Counted from the first letter of the stretch, positions 36,940 through 47,967 are shown. The stretch is DNA of 64,000 bases from Polynucleobacter sp. IMCC 30228 (GCF_021395205.1 NZ_JAJVCS010000001.1:310001-374000), one strand, 5' to 3'. Notes: generated by a model from the sequence alone, not told the origin. Numbers and translations are program-made.

Positions 36940-37264
36940 GTTTGCGTTGAAAAGCGCCAGAATTGCAGAGCTTCTAAAAACGCCCCCCAAAAGCAATAAA
37001 TCTTGGGGCGTGTATGTTGCCGAACCCCAAAACCAAAACCACCCCGACCTAGGCATTGCAGTAGCAAAAAAATGGGTAAGAAGGGCGGTTGATCGCAATA
37101 CATTAAAGCGTATGCTCCGCAACATAGCGCGCACCACACAAGCACAAACCCTGCATCACGATAAAGTAATTAAGTTGCGCCATGCTGTGGGGAAAACCAC
37201 ACGTGGGCGCTTGCGCCAAGCCGAGTTCAGCAACTTACGCAACAAAATAGCGGAATTAATTTAA
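36899..37264 (+). CDS. rnpA: Ribonuclease P protein component
   Basis: A 121-residue protein subunit of RNase P, which matures tRNA 5' ends. The signature is the [19 protein letters not shown] block (about 58-76), with GIAVAKK before it. The ATG at 36899 overlaps rpmH by 41 bp. Its first residues share no homology with the family, so a start slightly downstream is possible. Confidence 0.92.
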   Translation: MPVAPRVANASQFKFALKSARIAELLKTPPKSNKSWGVYVAEPQNQNHPDLGIAVAKKWVRRAVDRNTLKRMLRNIARTTQAQTLHHDKVIKLRHAVGKTTRGRLRQAEFSNLRNKIAELI

Positions 37265-37506
37265 TGCGCGTATTGAGCCTCTTGGGAATTTACTGCATCC
37301 GCGGTTATCAAATCGTCTTGGCACCTTATGTGGGCGGCCAATGTAAGTTTGAGCCAAGTTGTTCGCAGTACGCCTGCGATTGTTTGCGCAGCCACCATTT
37401 TCTTAAAGGCGTACGCTTAAGTGTATGGCGAATTTTGCGTTGCAACCCCTGGACTCATGGCGGCTACGATCCGGCAACAAAATCTAAACAAACCCTCAAG
37501 ACCTAG
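37264..37506 (+). CDS. yidD: Membrane protein insertion efficiency factor YidD
   Basis: An 80-residue protein with the family core YQ..L.P..GGQCKFEPSCSQYA and WRILRCNPWTHGGYDP. YidD helps insertion of membrane proteins by YidC. It overlaps rnpA by one base and sits 14 bp before yidC. Confidence 0.96.
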   Translation: MRVLSLLGIYCIRGYQIVLAPYVGGQCKFEPSCSQYACDCLRSHHFLKGVRLSVWRILRCNPWTHGGYDPATKSKQTLKT

Positions 37507-37520
37507 GCGAATTATTTTTT

Positions 37521-39209
37521 ATGGATATTAAAAGAACAATACTTTGGGCCATTTTTGCCATTTCTGGGCTAATGCTTTACAACAATTGGTTGGTACATGA
37601 AGGGCGTCCGAGTTTGCTCGGCGGGCCAACACCAACCGCGCTTAGCGGTGGCACAAAACCACTTGATGCCAACAAAGGTGATTTACCGCCGCAAGCGGGG
37701 GCCGCAGTAGCGCCGCCCAGCAATGCACCAGCAAGCCCAGCAAAAGACGTCAACCTCTCAAACCTTAGCGTGTTGGAGCAAAATAACGGCGAAAAATTTG
37801 TACTAGAAAACGATGTTTTGCGTTTAGAGCTTAGTGCCAACGGTGCAAATATTGTTAATGCAAAATTATTACAAGAATTTAATGCCGACAAAACCCCCGT
37901 CGAGCTATTGCAATTAAACGCAACCCATCAATATATTGCGCGCTCAGGACTGATCGCTGGCGCCAATCTTGAGCTACCCAATCACAACTCAGTATTTAAG
38001 CTGCAGTCCTCTGGCAAAGATGGTGCGGGCCGGCCATTTTTGGTGATGGGCGCAGAACGCAATGGGGTGAAGTTAGAGAAATTATTTTTGTTAACTCCTG
38101 GCTCTTATGTGGTTCAGGTTGGCCATAGCGTAACGCAGAGCAGTGCCAGCGCCGGACCCATTATTTTATATACCGAATTAGTGCGTGACGGTAGCGAAAA
38201 ACAAGAGAGCCAGTTTTATAGTACTTTTACAGGGCCTGCGGTCTATACCCAAAAAGATAAGTTTCAAAAGCTGAGCTTTGCTGATATCGATAAAGGCAAA
38301 CAAGAAATTCCCAAAGATGTACCGGCGGCTTCTCCGGCATGGATTGCCATGGTGCAGCATTATTTTGCGAGCGCTTGGATACCCGCTGACAAAACTGTAC
38401 GCGATATCTATGTCGGAAAAATAGACAAGAACCTATTTCGGGTGGGCATGCAAATTCCGCTAGGGACAATCGCTGCTGGTACAACCGTTACCGAAAAGAC
38501 CCGTTTATTTATTGGCCCGCAAGAAGAAAGCATGCTTGAGGGCATAGCACCTGGTCTCGAGCTATTAAAAGATTACGGCTATCTCACCATTTTGGCGAAG
38601 CCAATTTTTTGGCTGTTGGAAAAAATTCACGGTGTGGTTAGCAATTGGGGTTGGTCGATTGTTTTGTTAACCGTATTAATTAAGCTAGTGTTCTTCCCGC
38701 TCTCCGCGGCTAGCTATAAATCGATGGCAAGAATGAAAGAAGTGCAGCCTCGCTTAACAACCATGCGCGAACAATATAAAGGCGATCCACAGAAATTAAA
38801 TGCCGCAATGATGGAAATGTATAAGAAGGAAAAAATTAACCCGCTTGGTGGTTGCTTGCCAGTCGTGGTTCAAATCCCGGTATTTATTGCTTTGTATTGG
38901 GTGCTGCTATCGTCGGTTGAAATGCGCAATGCACCATGGATTGGTTGGATTCACGATCTTTCAATGCCCGACCCATATTATATTTTGCCAGTCATTATGG
39001 CTATATCGATGTTTGTTCAAACCAAATTAAACCCCAAGCCACCCGACCCTATTCAGGCTAAAGTGATGATGTACATGCCACTCATTTTTTCGGTCATGTT
39101 CTTTTTCTTCCCCTCGGGCTTAGTGCTTTACTGGGTCGTTAATAACCTGTTATCGATTGCCCAGCAATGGCAAATTAACAAAATGTTTGGAAAAAAACAG
39201 GCGGCCTAG
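37521..39209 (+). CDS. yidC: Membrane protein insertase YidC
   Basis: A 562-residue inner-membrane insertase. An N-terminal membrane anchor (about 6-22), a Pro/Ala-rich linker, a large periplasmic domain (about 70-345) and a five-helix core follow. The conserved MKEVQPRLTTMREQYKGDPQKLN cytoplasmic loop is split here as MKEVQPRL and REQYKGDPQKLN. The order rnpA-yidD-yidC-mnmE is universal. Confidence 0.97.
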   Translation: MDIKRTILWAIFAISGLMLYNNWLVHEGRPSLLGGPTPTALSGGTKPLDANKGDLPPQAGAAVAPPSNAPASPAKDVNLSNLSVLEQNNGEKFVLENDVLRLELSANGANIVNAKLLQEFNADKTPVELLQLNATHQYIARSGLIAGANLELPNHNSVFKLQSSGKDGAGRPFLVMGAERNGVKLEKLFLLTPGSYVVQVGHSVTQSSASAGPIILYTELVRDGSEKQESQFYSTFTGPAVYTQKDKFQKLSFADIDKGKQEIPKDVPAASPAWIAMVQHYFASAWIPADKTVRDIYVGKIDKNLFRVGMQIPLGTIAAGTTVTEKTRLFIGPQEESMLEGIAPGLELLKDYGYLTILAKPIFWLLEKIHGVVSNWGWSIVLLTVLIKLVFFPLSAASYKSMARMKEVQPRLTTMREQYKGDPQKLNAAMMEMYKKEKINPLGGCLPVVVQIPVFIALYWVLLSSVEMRNAPWIGWIHDLSMPDPYYILPVIMAISMFVQTKLNPKPPDPIQAKVMMYMPLIFSVMFFFFPSGLVLYWVVNNLLSIAQQWQINKMFGKKQAA

Positions 39210-39220
39210 GCCCGCTAATA

Positions 39221-40609
39221 ATGCTTGCTAGAAAAACCCCTATTATTGCGATTGCTACGGCGACTGGCGGCGCGGGGGTTGGTATTGTGCGCATTAGTGG
39301 CGCCCCCATCCCACCCGATTTAATGCAAACGCTGGTGGGCACCACACTGGTAGCGCGACAAGCCACTTTAGTGTCGATTAAAAATGCCGCTGGACAAACC
39401 CTAGACCAAGCCCTAGCACTATTCTTTCCAGCGCCTGCTTCGTTTACTGGTGAAGATGTTTTAGAGCTGCAGTGTCACGGCGGCCCACAATTATTGCAGT
39501 TGATCGTTAAGCGCTGCTTAGAGCTTGGAAAAAAATGCGGCCTAACCATTGCTGCGCCTGGTGAATTTACACAGCGCGCTTACCTCAACGGCAAAATTGA
39601 TTTAGCTCAGGCCGAGGCAGTTGCTGATTTAATTGGCGCCCAGAGCGAAGCCGCGGTGCTGGCCGCCACACGTTCATTGCAGGGGGCTTTTTCACAAACA
39701 ATCGATGCCCTAGTTGAGGAAATTATTGCCTTACGAATTTTGGTTGAGTCAACCCTTGACTTTCCAGAAGAAGAAATTGATTTTTTAGAAAATGCACAGG
39801 CACATCAGCGCCTCCAAAGCATTGGCTTGCGCTTGGCTGACTTACAGCAAGCTGCAACTCAGGGGACAATCTTGCGGGATGGTATTCAACTTGTATTGGT
39901 AGGCGCACCCAATGTTGGTAAAAGCGCACTACTCAATCGGCTTGCTGGGGATGAGCTGGCAATTGTTACGCCGGTTGCCGGAACCACCCGTGATCGCATC
40001 AAAGCCACAATTAATATGGGGGGCTTACCAGTACACGTAATTGATACGGCCGGCTTGCGCCTTACTCAAGATCTGGTTGAGCAGGCGGGCATTGAGCGCA
40101 CATGGCAAGCAGTACAACAGGCCGACGCAATTCTTTTTTTGCGCGATGGCAGTAAACAAAGTGTTGAGGCAGAACAAGCCGAGCTGGAATTACAAAAACG
40201 CGTTGCCACTACCGCTCCCGCAAGTTGTGCAATATTCCTGGTGATTAATAAAGCCGATTTACGCGCAGATGAAAATAATCAAGCCAGCAATCTGGCGGGC
40301 GCTTTAAGTATTTCTGCTAAAACGGGTTATGGCATTGAGGCTCTTAGCCAGCACATTCTCAAGTCTGTGGGATGGTCTGGTACCAACGAGGGACTTCTCA
40401 TTGCCAGACAACGTCATGTTGATTCTATTCGTTTGGCGGCAAGCCACTTACACAATGCCAAAGGCCATAGCGCGAATGGTAATCAAACCCTTGAGCTCTT
40501 AGCAGAAGAATTGCGCCTTGCACAAGAGCGACTCGAGGACATTTCTGGCAGAACCTTGCCAGATGATTTATTGGGCAAAATATTTAGCCAATTTTGCATT
40601 GGTAAGTAG
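39221..40609 (+). CDS. mnmE: tRNA modification GTPase MnmE (TrmE)
   Basis: A 462-residue GTPase. The N-terminal tetrahydrofolate-binding domain is followed by a helical domain and an inserted G domain, with P-loop GAPNVGKSALLN, switch DTAGLR and NKAD. The C-terminal CIGK motif with the conserved Cys ends the protein. It works with MnmG (23014) on U34 of tRNAs. Confidence 0.97.
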   Translation: MLARKTPIIAIATATGGAGVGIVRISGAPIPPDLMQTLVGTTLVARQATLVSIKNAAGQTLDQALALFFPAPASFTGEDVLELQCHGGPQLLQLIVKRCLELGKKCGLTIAAPGEFTQRAYLNGKIDLAQAEAVADLIGAQSEAAVLAATRSLQGAFSQTIDALVEEIIALRILVESTLDFPEEEIDFLENAQAHQRLQSIGLRLADLQQAATQGTILRDGIQLVLVGAPNVGKSALLNRLAGDELAIVTPVAGTTRDRIKATINMGGLPVHVIDTAGLRLTQDLVEQAGIERTWQAVQQADAILFLRDGSKQSVEAEQAELELQKRVATTAPASCAIFLVINKADLRADENNQASNLAGALSISAKTGYGIEALSQHILKSVGWSGTNEGLLIARQRHVDSIRLAASHLHNAKGHSANGNQTLELLAEELRLAQERLEDISGRTLPDDLLGKIFSQFCIGK

Positions 40610-40706
40610 GGCTCAGTGCTGGGATTGGCCCCAAGGGAAAAAGGGCTTAAATAAGCCGTAAATGTTAAAATCATTTTCTTTATAAAAAATGCAGTGAGGG
40701 TTTCCA

Positions 40707-42575
40707 ATGAACCAACCAGCAATCCAAGGCGTGCTGAACTTAAACACCCCTGCCTATGTTAAAAATCAGCAATTAATTCAATGGGTTGCAGATCTTGCCG
40801 CCCTTACAAAGCCAGATCAAGTGCATTGGTGTGACGGCTCACAGACAGAATACGATCAGCTTTGTGAACTGCTGGTGCAAGCGGGATCTTTCAAGCGGCT
40901 TAATTCTGCTAAACGCAAAAATTCCTACTTGGCCTTATCCGACCCACAAGATGTAGCACGCGTAGAAGATCGTACGTTTATATGCGCAGAGAAAAAGGTC
41001 GACGCAGGCCCAACGAATAATTGGGTTGATCCAAAAGAAATGCGCGCCACCTTAAATCCTTTGTTTTCAGGCTGTATGCGTGGCCGCACCATGTATGTGG
41101 TCCCATTTTCAATGGGGCCAATTGGTTCGCCAATTGCCCATATCGGAGTTGAGCTTTCCGACAGCCCTTATGTAGCAATTAATATGCGCATCATGACCCG
41201 CATGGGAAAAGCAGTAATCGATCAGTTGGGCGCCACGGGTAATTTTGTGCCCTGTATACATACTGTTGGCAAGCCTCTGGCCCACGGCGAAAAAGACGTT
41301 GCTTGGCCCAACAACTCAACCAAATATATTGTGCACTTTCCCGAAACCCGTGAAATCTGGTCTTATGGTTCGGGATATGGCGGCAATGCTTTGCTTGGTA
41401 AAAAATGCTTTGCTTTGCGCATCGCTTCAACCATGGGCCGTGATCAAGGCTGGTTAGCCGAGCACATGCTGATCTTGGGGGTTACCAATCCCGCTGGAAA
41501 AAAATATCATATCGCCGCAGCTTTTCCATCGGCTTGTGGCAAAACTAACTTTTCCATGATGATTCCGCCCGCAGGTTTTGAGGGCTGGAAGATCACCACC
41601 ATTGGCGATGATATTGCCTGGATTAAGCCGCGGAAAGATCCACTAACCGGGAAAACGCGTTTATATGCCATTAATCCAGAGTCAGGCTATTTCGGCGTTG
41701 CTCCAGGGACCAATCGAGTTACGAATCCCAATTGCATTGATTCTTTAAATCGCGATGTGATATTTACGAATGTCGCGCTGACTGACGATGGCGATGTTTG
41801 GTGGGAGGGGCTAACAGAGACCCCGCCAGCTCATTTAATCGATTGGCAGGGCAAAGATTGGACTCCCGCAGATGGAGTAGCAGGGCGCAAAGCAGCACAC
41901 CCAAACTCGCGCTTTACGATGGCTGCCACCAATAATCCCGCGGTAGATCCTAATTGGAATGATCCCGCAGGCGTGCCAATCGATGCATTTTTATTTGGTG
42001 GACGTCGCTCTAGCACTGTCCCGTTGGTCAGCGAAGCCCGTGATTGGGTAGAGGGCGTTTATATGGCTGCGACGATGGGCTCTGAAACCACCGCAGCAAT
42101 TACAGGCGAAGTGGGTGTAGTGCGACGCGACCCATTTGCCATGATTGCTTTCGCCGGTTACAACATGAGCGATTATTTTCAGCATTGGCTTAATGTGGGC
42201 AAAAAACTAGCCAGCGAGGGCGCAGTGCTACCAAAAATTTATTGTGTCAATTGGTTTCGTAAGAATGCGCAAGGTAAGTTTGTCTGGCCGGGCTTTGGAG
42301 AAAATATGCGCGTGCTAGCTTGGATTTTGGAGCGCGTGGAGGGAACGGGCAAAGGCCAAGAAACCGTTTTTGGTATTTGTCCAGAGCATGCTGATTTACA
42401 TTGGGCGGGCCTCGATTTTTCATGCGAGCAATTTAATACCGTTATCTCGGTTGATAAAGCAGCATGGAATGCCGAGTTGAAATTACATGCAGAGTTATTC
42501 GAGCAATTAAAAGAGCGCTTGCCCCAAGAGCTATTGGAAACCCGCAGCAAAATTGAAGCGCGCCTTAGTAGTTAA
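40707..42575 (+). CDS. pckG: Phosphoenolpyruvate carboxykinase (GTP)
   Basis: A 622-residue enzyme that converts oxaloacetate plus GTP to PEP, CO2 and GDP. The kinase P-loop is [13 protein letters not shown] and the PEPCK-GTP signature is present, along with [12 protein letters not shown]. An AGTGAGGG ribosome-binding region precedes the ATG. It lies 97 bp after mnmE and has its own upstream gap. Confidence 0.97.
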   Translation: MNQPAIQGVLNLNTPAYVKNQQLIQWVADLAALTKPDQVHWCDGSQTEYDQLCELLVQAGSFKRLNSAKRKNSYLALSDPQDVARVEDRTFICAEKKVDAGPTNNWVDPKEMRATLNPLFSGCMRGRTMYVVPFSMGPIGSPIAHIGVELSDSPYVAINMRIMTRMGKAVIDQLGATGNFVPCIHTVGKPLAHGEKDVAWPNNSTKYIVHFPETREIWSYGSGYGGNALLGKKCFALRIASTMGRDQGWLAEHMLILGVTNPAGKKYHIAAAFPSACGKTNFSMMIPPAGFEGWKITTIGDDIAWIKPRKDPLTGKTRLYAINPESGYFGVAPGTNRVTNPNCIDSLNRDVIFTNVALTDDGDVWWEGLTETPPAHLIDWQGKDWTPADGVAGRKAAHPNSRFTMAATNNPAVDPNWNDPAGVPIDAFLFGGRRSSTVPLVSEARDWVEGVYMAATMGSETTAAITGEVGVVRRDPFAMIAFAGYNMSDYFQHWLNVGKKLASEGAVLPKIYCVNWFRKNAQGKFVWPGFGENMRVLAWILERVEGTGKGQETVFGICPEHADLHWAGLDFSCEQFNTVISVDKAAWNAELKLHAELFEQLKERLPQELLETRSKIEARLSS

Positions 42576-43844
42576 GTGTCGCCTTACCAAGACGACATTT
42601 TATTAGTTGGGGCTGGCATTGCTGGCGCAGCAATTGCGCAAGTATTTTTACAACAAGGCAAACGCGTGCGGGTATTAGATGGTGGACCCAAGCCCGCCTC
42701 TGGAGCCTCAGCTCATGCTTTTGCTTTAGCCCATCCAGGCCTAATACGCGCGCGTCCGTTACTACAGCGCTTAACGTACATTGCTTTTGCTTTAGCCAAA
42801 CAAACATGGCAGCCCTATTGGCGCGAAGAAGGTATTTTTCAGCCACTTAAACCCAACACCGGATTAAATGAAGCTTTGCTGAACGAACAATTGGCGAGTG
42901 TAGGCTTTAATGACGCCTCTGCGCAAATTCTGCGCGCTGGTGAAGCACGGCAATTAACTGGTGTTGCCCGTGATGGTATTTGGTTTCCACAGGGCGCAAC
43001 CATCAATTTAGAAAAAACCTGCGCCACCATTTTTAGTCAACCCGATGCGCTAATGTATCAAGCAAATACACAAGTTGCCAGCATTCGTCATGACGGTGTA
43101 AATTGGCACGCGCTTGATCGACAAGGCCAATCGCTAGCGAAAGCAACATCATTGGTATTGGCATGCGCCCATGGCGCAAAACAGTTAGTGGCAGATTGGC
43201 AAATTCAGCTTCCCCTAAAACCCGTTCGTGGTCAGCTGAATCAATTTCAAATTTCAGCAAATAGTGCTTGGGCAGCCTATTTGCCCAGTGCGGCCATTTC
43301 AGGCGAAGGTTATTGTTTGCCTGCGCAATATGATGAAGTAAGTAAAACGTATTCCTGGGTAGTTGGCTCGAGTTACGATGAAAATGAAACTAGCCTAGCA
43401 GCATGGCCAAGTAGCGATGCGCACAATCGTCAGCAAGCTGCAGCGCTACTTCATTATGAGCGGGGCAATTTAGCCGAACTGAAGCTTGCTGGCAGTTATG
43501 TCGGCATACGCTGCGCTGCTCACGATCGACTGCCGATTATTGGTGAGGTGTGCGCTTTGCCGGGCCTCTACATTGCTACTGCGCTGGGCTCGAGGGGCGT
43601 GTTGTGGTCGGCTTTAGCGGCCGCTATTATTTCAGCGCAAGTGCAGGCGCGCGTTGAGCAACAAGCCTTAGCTGGCGCTAGCGATCAAGCGCCCTCAGCC
43701 GCTTTAGCGCGACTGGCGCGCTTGGGCTTATCGGCCGATTTACTTGCTGCCGTCTCGCCCGCCCGCTTTTTGACTGGTGCCTTACCTGCCGCTTTAGCTT
43801 CAAATTCAAAACCAATTTTTCCACTAGGATCTAGTGCCAAATAA
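42576..43844 (+). CDS. MnmC-type FAD-dependent oxidoreductase (C-terminal domain alone)
   Basis: A 422-residue FAD oxidoreductase of the DAO family. The FAD motif is LLVGAGIAGAAIAQ (9-22). The segments SYVGIRCAAHDRLPIIGEV and ALGSRGVLWSALAAA match the C-terminal domain of MnmC, which removes the carboxymethyl group of cmnm5(s2)U34. The MnmC methyltransferase domain is absent. The start is a GTG directly after the pckG stop. The last 160 bp overlap the end of convergent topB, yet the C-terminus (LLAAVSPARFL) fits the family, so the overlap looks real. Confidence 0.8.
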   Translation: MSPYQDDILLVGAGIAGAAIAQVFLQQGKRVRVLDGGPKPASGASAHAFALAHPGLIRARPLLQRLTYIAFALAKQTWQPYWREEGIFQPLKPNTGLNEALLNEQLASVGFNDASAQILRAGEARQLTGVARDGIWFPQGATINLEKTCATIFSQPDALMYQANTQVASIRHDGVNWHALDRQGQSLAKATSLVLACAHGAKQLVADWQIQLPLKPVRGQLNQFQISANSAWAAYLPSAAISGEGYCLPAQYDEVSKTYSWVVGSSYDENETSLAAWPSSDAHNRQQAAALLHYERGNLAELKLAGSYVGIRCAAHDRLPIIGEVCALPGLYIATALGSRGVLWSALAAAIISAQVQARVEQQALAGASDQAPSAALARLARLGLSADLLAAVSPARFLTGALPAALASNSKPIFPLGSSAK

Positions 43845-46342
43845 GCTTTAAAGCCGCGACCCGTACGATTTGATTTGAAGTTAGTGAGCAAGTCGGTTTT
43901 GCCCGTAGTTAATAATTTTTTCAACTGCTCTGTGGAAATTTCTTGTTGTAAAACTACCTTGCCAGTTTTAAAGTCACACGTTTTATTCGGGCCAGTATTG
44001 TGTTCGCAGATATAACGCATGCCGTCTTCATAAATGGCGCCCGAGCATTTTGGACACACGCCCAAAGCTTCGCGACCCGTAAAATCAATGGCCTCAGTTT
44101 CATCGTTAGCACTATTGCCAAAATCAAACTCTAGCTTAAAGCCCGCATTGGGATAATCTTTGTCATCCTCGGGAATTTCGCTTAATTTAATAATGGCCGC
44201 AAAAGGACGGCCCATTTTGCTACGAAACCCCTGCAATGGACCGATGGTTTTTTCTTGCAACAGACTTTCTACTTCGGGATATTCGAAAGCTCGCCCACCC
44301 GGAGTTTTGCTAATCGTAAAGCCACACTGTTCGCAAGCAAAGCGCCGGTAGTTTTCTTTAACTGCTTTGCCGCAATGAGGGCATGGAGTTTTTAGGGTGG
44401 CGTAATCGCCCGGAATGGTATCGCTATCATATTCTTTAGCGCGCTTCACAATGCGTTGCGTCATCTGCGCAATTTCTTGCATGAAAGTTTCGCGCTTCAT
44501 TTTGCCCTGCTCAATCAGAGCCAGTTTATTTTCCCAGTTGCCAGTAAGGTCGGGGCGTGTAAGCTCCTCAACATCAAGACCACGCAGCAAGGTCATTAAC
44601 TGAAAGGCTTTGGCGGTGGGAATTAATTCCCGTGCTTCGCGCACCATGTATTTTTCAAATAGTAAGCCTTCAATGATGGCTGCGCGCGTGGCTGGCGTTC
44701 CCAGGCCCTTTTCGGCCATTGCCTCGCGCATCTCATCATCATCAACCCATTTACCAGCGCTTTCCATGGCCGAGAGCAAAGTAGCTTCGGTATAGCGAGC
44801 AGGCGGTTTGGTTTTAAGCGGCACTACCACTACCGCCTCATTTTGTACTGTTTCATTTGCTTGAACAGGCACTAATTCATCGTCAGCCTGAATCGATTTA
44901 CCGTAAACAGTAAGCCAGCCAGGACTCACTAAGACACGCCCCTCAGTTTTAAAGTGATGGCCTGATGATTCAGTAATACGCGTGGTAACGCGAAACTCAG
45001 CTGCAGGAAAAAATACCGCCAGGAAGCGGCGCACTACTAAGTCATACAACTTGTATTCAGGCTCGCTTAAATTTTTCGGTGCCTCAAGGGTGGGAATGAT
45101 GGCAAAGTGATCAGATATCTTCGAGTTATCAAAAATACGTTTGTTGGGCTTAATCCAACCATAACCCGCTTTAGCTTTGGGATCGGTCGGGTCGCCGTGT
45201 AAGATTTGTTTTGCAAAGGGCTTATATTCCTGCGAATGCTCAGCCAAATTTTCGATGGTTTGTTTAACCGTATCGAGATAGTCTTCGGGCAATGCTCTAG
45301 CGTCGGTACGCGGGTAGGTTAATACTTTATGGCGCTCATACAATGCCTGCGCTAAGCCCAAAGTATTTTTTGCTGAAAAACCAAAGCGGGCGTTGGCCTC
45401 GCGTTGCAAGCTGGTTAAATCAAAAAGCTGCGGGGCAAGCTGAGTAGCGGGTTTAGCCTCTTCTTTTACCGTGCCTTTTTTACCGCGACAGGCGGCCACA
45501 ATGCTTTGGGCGGCGGCTTCGCTCCAGAGGCGATTTTCACGCAGATCAGTCTCGGCTGGATCCTTCTTAAATTTCGGATCAAACCAGCGGCCCTCATAAA
45601 TACCAGCAGCAGCGATAAACTCAGCCTTTACCTCCCAATAATCTTTAGAAATAAATTGCCGTATTTGTTCTTCTCGCTCAACCACCACCGACAGGGTTGG
45701 GGTTTGCACACGGCCTACCGTAGTCAGAAAAAAGCCACCACTTTTACTATTAAAAGCAGTCATGGCGCGCGTACCATTAATGCCTACTAGCCAGTCGGCC
45801 TCTGAGCGGCAGCGGGCGGCATCAGCTAAGGGTTGCATGTCAAGGTCGGGCCGTAAATTTTCAAACCCAGAGCGAATGGCATTGGGAGTCATTGATTGCA
45901 GCCAGAGTCGCTTGATCGATTGTGAGGCTTTGGCGTGCTGTGCAATTAAGCGAAAAATGAGCTCGCCTTCACGTCCTGCATCGCAGGCATTAATTAAGCC
46001 AGTAATATCTTTACGTTTAATCAGTTTTTGTAACACCTTGAGGCGTGATTCAGTTTTAACAATTGGTCGCAAGGCAAAGTGGGGCGGAATCACCGGCAGG
46101 TTAGCGAAAGACCATTTGCCCCGTTTAACCTCATACTCTTCTGGTGCAGCAATTTCCAGCAAGTGACCAACTGCTGAAGAAATTACAAAATCGGCGTTTT
46201 CAAAATAATCGTCGTATTTTTGGAAACCACCTAAGGCCTTCGCAATATCATTCGCTACCGAGGGCTTCTCAGCAATGATCAAGGTTTTAGTTTCACCGTC
46301 TGCAGAAGCGGAGGGTTTAGTTTTGGTAGGTGCTTTTGCCAC
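43685..46342 (-). CDS. topB: DNA topoisomerase III
   Basis: An 885-residue type IA topoisomerase. The TOPRIM start is TLIIAEKPSVANDIAKAL, and the active-site tyrosine lies in HKVLTYPRTDARALPEDY. The motif FLTTVGRVQTPTL is present. Cys-rich zinc fingers follow (CPHCGKAVKENYRRFACEQCG at about 660-680, CPKC...CEHN near 765-785). A basic Lys/Ala-rich tail is encoded in the region that overlaps the MnmC-like gene. Confidence 0.95.
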   Translation of the reverse strand: MAKAPTKTKPSASADGETKTLIIAEKPSVANDIAKALGGFQKYDDYFENADFVISSAVGHLLEIAAPEEYEVKRGKWSFANLPVIPPHFALRPIVKTESRLKVLQKLIKRKDITGLINACDAGREGELIFRLIAQHAKASQSIKRLWLQSMTPNAIRSGFENLRPDLDMQPLADAARCRSEADWLVGINGTRAMTAFNSKSGGFFLTTVGRVQTPTLSVVVEREEQIRQFISKDYWEVKAEFIAAAGIYEGRWFDPKFKKDPAETDLRENRLWSEAAAQSIVAACRGKKGTVKEEAKPATQLAPQLFDLTSLQREANARFGFSAKNTLGLAQALYERHKVLTYPRTDARALPEDYLDTVKQTIENLAEHSQEYKPFAKQILHGDPTDPKAKAGYGWIKPNKRIFDNSKISDHFAIIPTLEAPKNLSEPEYKLYDLVVRRFLAVFFPAAEFRVTTRITESSGHHFKTEGRVLVSPGWLTVYGKSIQADDELVPVQANETVQNEAVVVVPLKTKPPARYTEATLLSAMESAGKWVDDDEMREAMAEKGLGTPATRAAIIEGLLFEKYMVREARELIPTAKAFQLMTLLRGLDVEELTRPDLTGNWENKLALIEQGKMKRETFMQEIAQMTQRIVKRAKEYDSDTIPGDYATLKTPCPHCGKAVKENYRRFACEQCGFTISKTPGGRAFEYPEVESLLQEKTIGPLQGFRSKMGRPFAAIIKLSEIPEDDKDYPNAGFKLEFDFGNSANDETEAIDFTGREALGVCPKCSGAIYEDGMRYICEHNTGPNKTCDFKTGKVVLQQEISTEQLKKLLTTGKTDLLTNFKSNRTGRGFKAYLALDPSGKIGFEFEAKAAGKAPVKKRAGETAASKSADKPKRASRAKAAEGA

Positions 46343-46390
46343 GCGGGAGCCTAAAGTTGAACTTAAAAAGAAATGAGAATTATTAAAAAG

Positions 46391-46440
46391 AAGGGTAATT
46401 TAACCTGATTTTGTTAGTCATCGGCAAATTCACCCTTTTT
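46391..46440. terminator. Hairpin terminator between dprA and topB
   Basis: AAGGGTAATTT (46391-46401) pairs with AAATTCACCCTT (46427-46438) with one bulge, and has T runs on both sides. In the minus orientation it follows dprA and precedes topB. Confidence 0.6.
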
Positions 46441-46474
46441 TATTATTAACCGATCTTTTAGGAAAAGTCCAAAT

Positions 46475-47386
46475 TCATTGTTTTTGCAACAAACGCAGGC
46501 GCTCTCCAGGCAGTCGCTCAATTAAGCCCTTAGCCTCTAGCAATAAGGCCTGAACCAGGGCTTCTTGGGTAGAAATGCCACTTAAAAGACAGATTTCGTC
46601 GATGGAGCTGGGGTGATAATTAATCCACCGAAGCAGCGGAAAATCTGCAAAAACGGGTGATTTAGGGGATAAATCACCGGTGATTTCACTGTGCAGGGGT
46701 ATTTGTCGGCTGGTTTGAAGCCCGTAAGCGGGCAATTCGCTCACAATATCGTCAATACTGGTCACTAACTTCGCCCCAGATTGAATGAGTCGATGGCAGC
46801 CCTTGGCAAGCGTTGAGTGGATTGAGCCTGGCAGAGCGAAGACTTCGCGACCTAGTTCGGCTGCAAGATGCGCGGTAATTAAAGATCCGGACTTCGTCGC
46901 AGCCTCAACTACCACAACCCCCAAACAGAGTGCTGCAATCAAGCGATTACGGCGCGGAAAATGAAAGGCTTTGGGGGCGGTTCCCGCAGGAAATTCGGAT
47001 AAAAGTAGGCCTTGGCAGGCAATTTCTTGAGCAAGTTGCTCATGCTGTGGGGGGTAAACCACATCTAACCCAGTTGCACCAACGGCTAAAGTGAAGCCTT
47101 TGGCCCTCAAGGTGCCGCGGTGCGCGGCGCCGTCAACCCCTAGCGCTAGGCCAGAAACTACTCCAAAACCCCTTTCTACTAGGCCTTGTGCTAAAAAAGC
47201 GGCATCGAGCAAGCCTTGTCGAGAGGCAGCTCTTGCACCCACAATGGCAATTAGGGGCTGGCGATTAATTAGCGCTACATCGCCCGAGGCATAAATTGTC
47301 GCCGGCGGGTCGTGAAGGTCGAGAAGCTGGGGTGGATAGTTGGGTGCGCCACGGCTAATAGCCAAAATCGTAGAAGTTTGCATCAA
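46475..47386 (-). CDS. dprA: DNA-processing protein DprA
   Basis: A 303-residue Rossmann-fold protein that loads RecA on incoming single-stranded DNA in transformation. The core is [36 protein letters not shown] and [25 protein letters not shown]-terminal winged-helix-like region follows. It is divergent from def, as in many proteobacteria. Confidence 0.96.
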   Translation of the reverse strand: MMQTSTILAISRGAPNYPPQLLDLHDPPATIYASGDVALINRQPLIAIVGARAASRQGLLDAAFLAQGLVERGFGVVSGLALGVDGAAHRGTLRAKGFTLAVGATGLDVVYPPQHEQLAQEIACQGLLLSEFPAGTAPKAFHFPRRNRLIAALCLGVVVVEAATKSGSLITAHLAAELGREVFALPGSIHSTLAKGCHRLIQSGAKLVTSIDDIVSELPAYGLQTSRQIPLHSEITGDLSPKSPVFADFPLLRWINYHPSSIDEICLLSGISTQEALVQALLLEAKGLIERLPGERLRLLQKQ

Positions 47387-47454
47387 TTCATTGTCGGCGT
47401 AGGGAAATTTTTGTCTGTCAGGACAGCTTTATTACTCTGTTGGATAATTCTTAC

Positions 47455-47967
47455 ATGGCACTATTAGAAGTTCTCCAATATCCCGACAAGCGCTTGCATA
47501 AAATTGCCAAGCCAGTGGCACAGGTCGACTCTCGCATTCAAAATATTGTGCGCGATATGGCCGCAACAATGTATGCGGCACCGGGTGTTGGTTTAGCTGC
47601 AACCCAGGTTGATATTCATGAACGCATTATTGTGATTGATATTACTGAAGAGCAAAATCAACTTATTGCTTTAATTAATCCCGAGTTAGTTTGGGCGAGC
47701 ACAGAAAAAAAATCTTGGCGGGAAGGTTGTTTGTCGGTACCAGAATACTTTGATGAAGTAGAGCGCGCAGAAAGCATTAAAGTTAAAGCATTAGACCCTA
47801 GCGGAAATGAATTTGAGCTTGAGGCCGATGGTTTATTAGCGGTTTGCCTACAACACGAAATGGATCACTTAATGGGCAAGGTTTTTATCGAGTACCTCTC
47901 ACCTTTAAAGCGCGCGCGAATTGCTTTAAAAATGAAAAAGCGCGCGATCGATTTATTAACTCGTTAG
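47455..47967 (+). CDS. def: Peptide deformylase
   Basis: A 170-residue metalloenzyme that removes the N-formyl group from new proteins. Motifs are [15 protein letters not shown] and the metal-binding HEMDH. ATG at 47455 ([11 protein letters not shown]) is preferred to an upstream TTG. It is followed by fmt, its functional partner. Confidence 0.97.
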   Translation: MALLEVLQYPDKRLHKIAKPVAQVDSRIQNIVRDMAATMYAAPGVGLAATQVDIHERIIVIDITEEQNQLIALINPELVWASTEKKSWREGCLSVPEYFDEVERAESIKVKALDPSGNEFELEADGLLAVCLQHEMDHLMGKVFIEYLSPLKRARIALKMKKRAIDLLTR

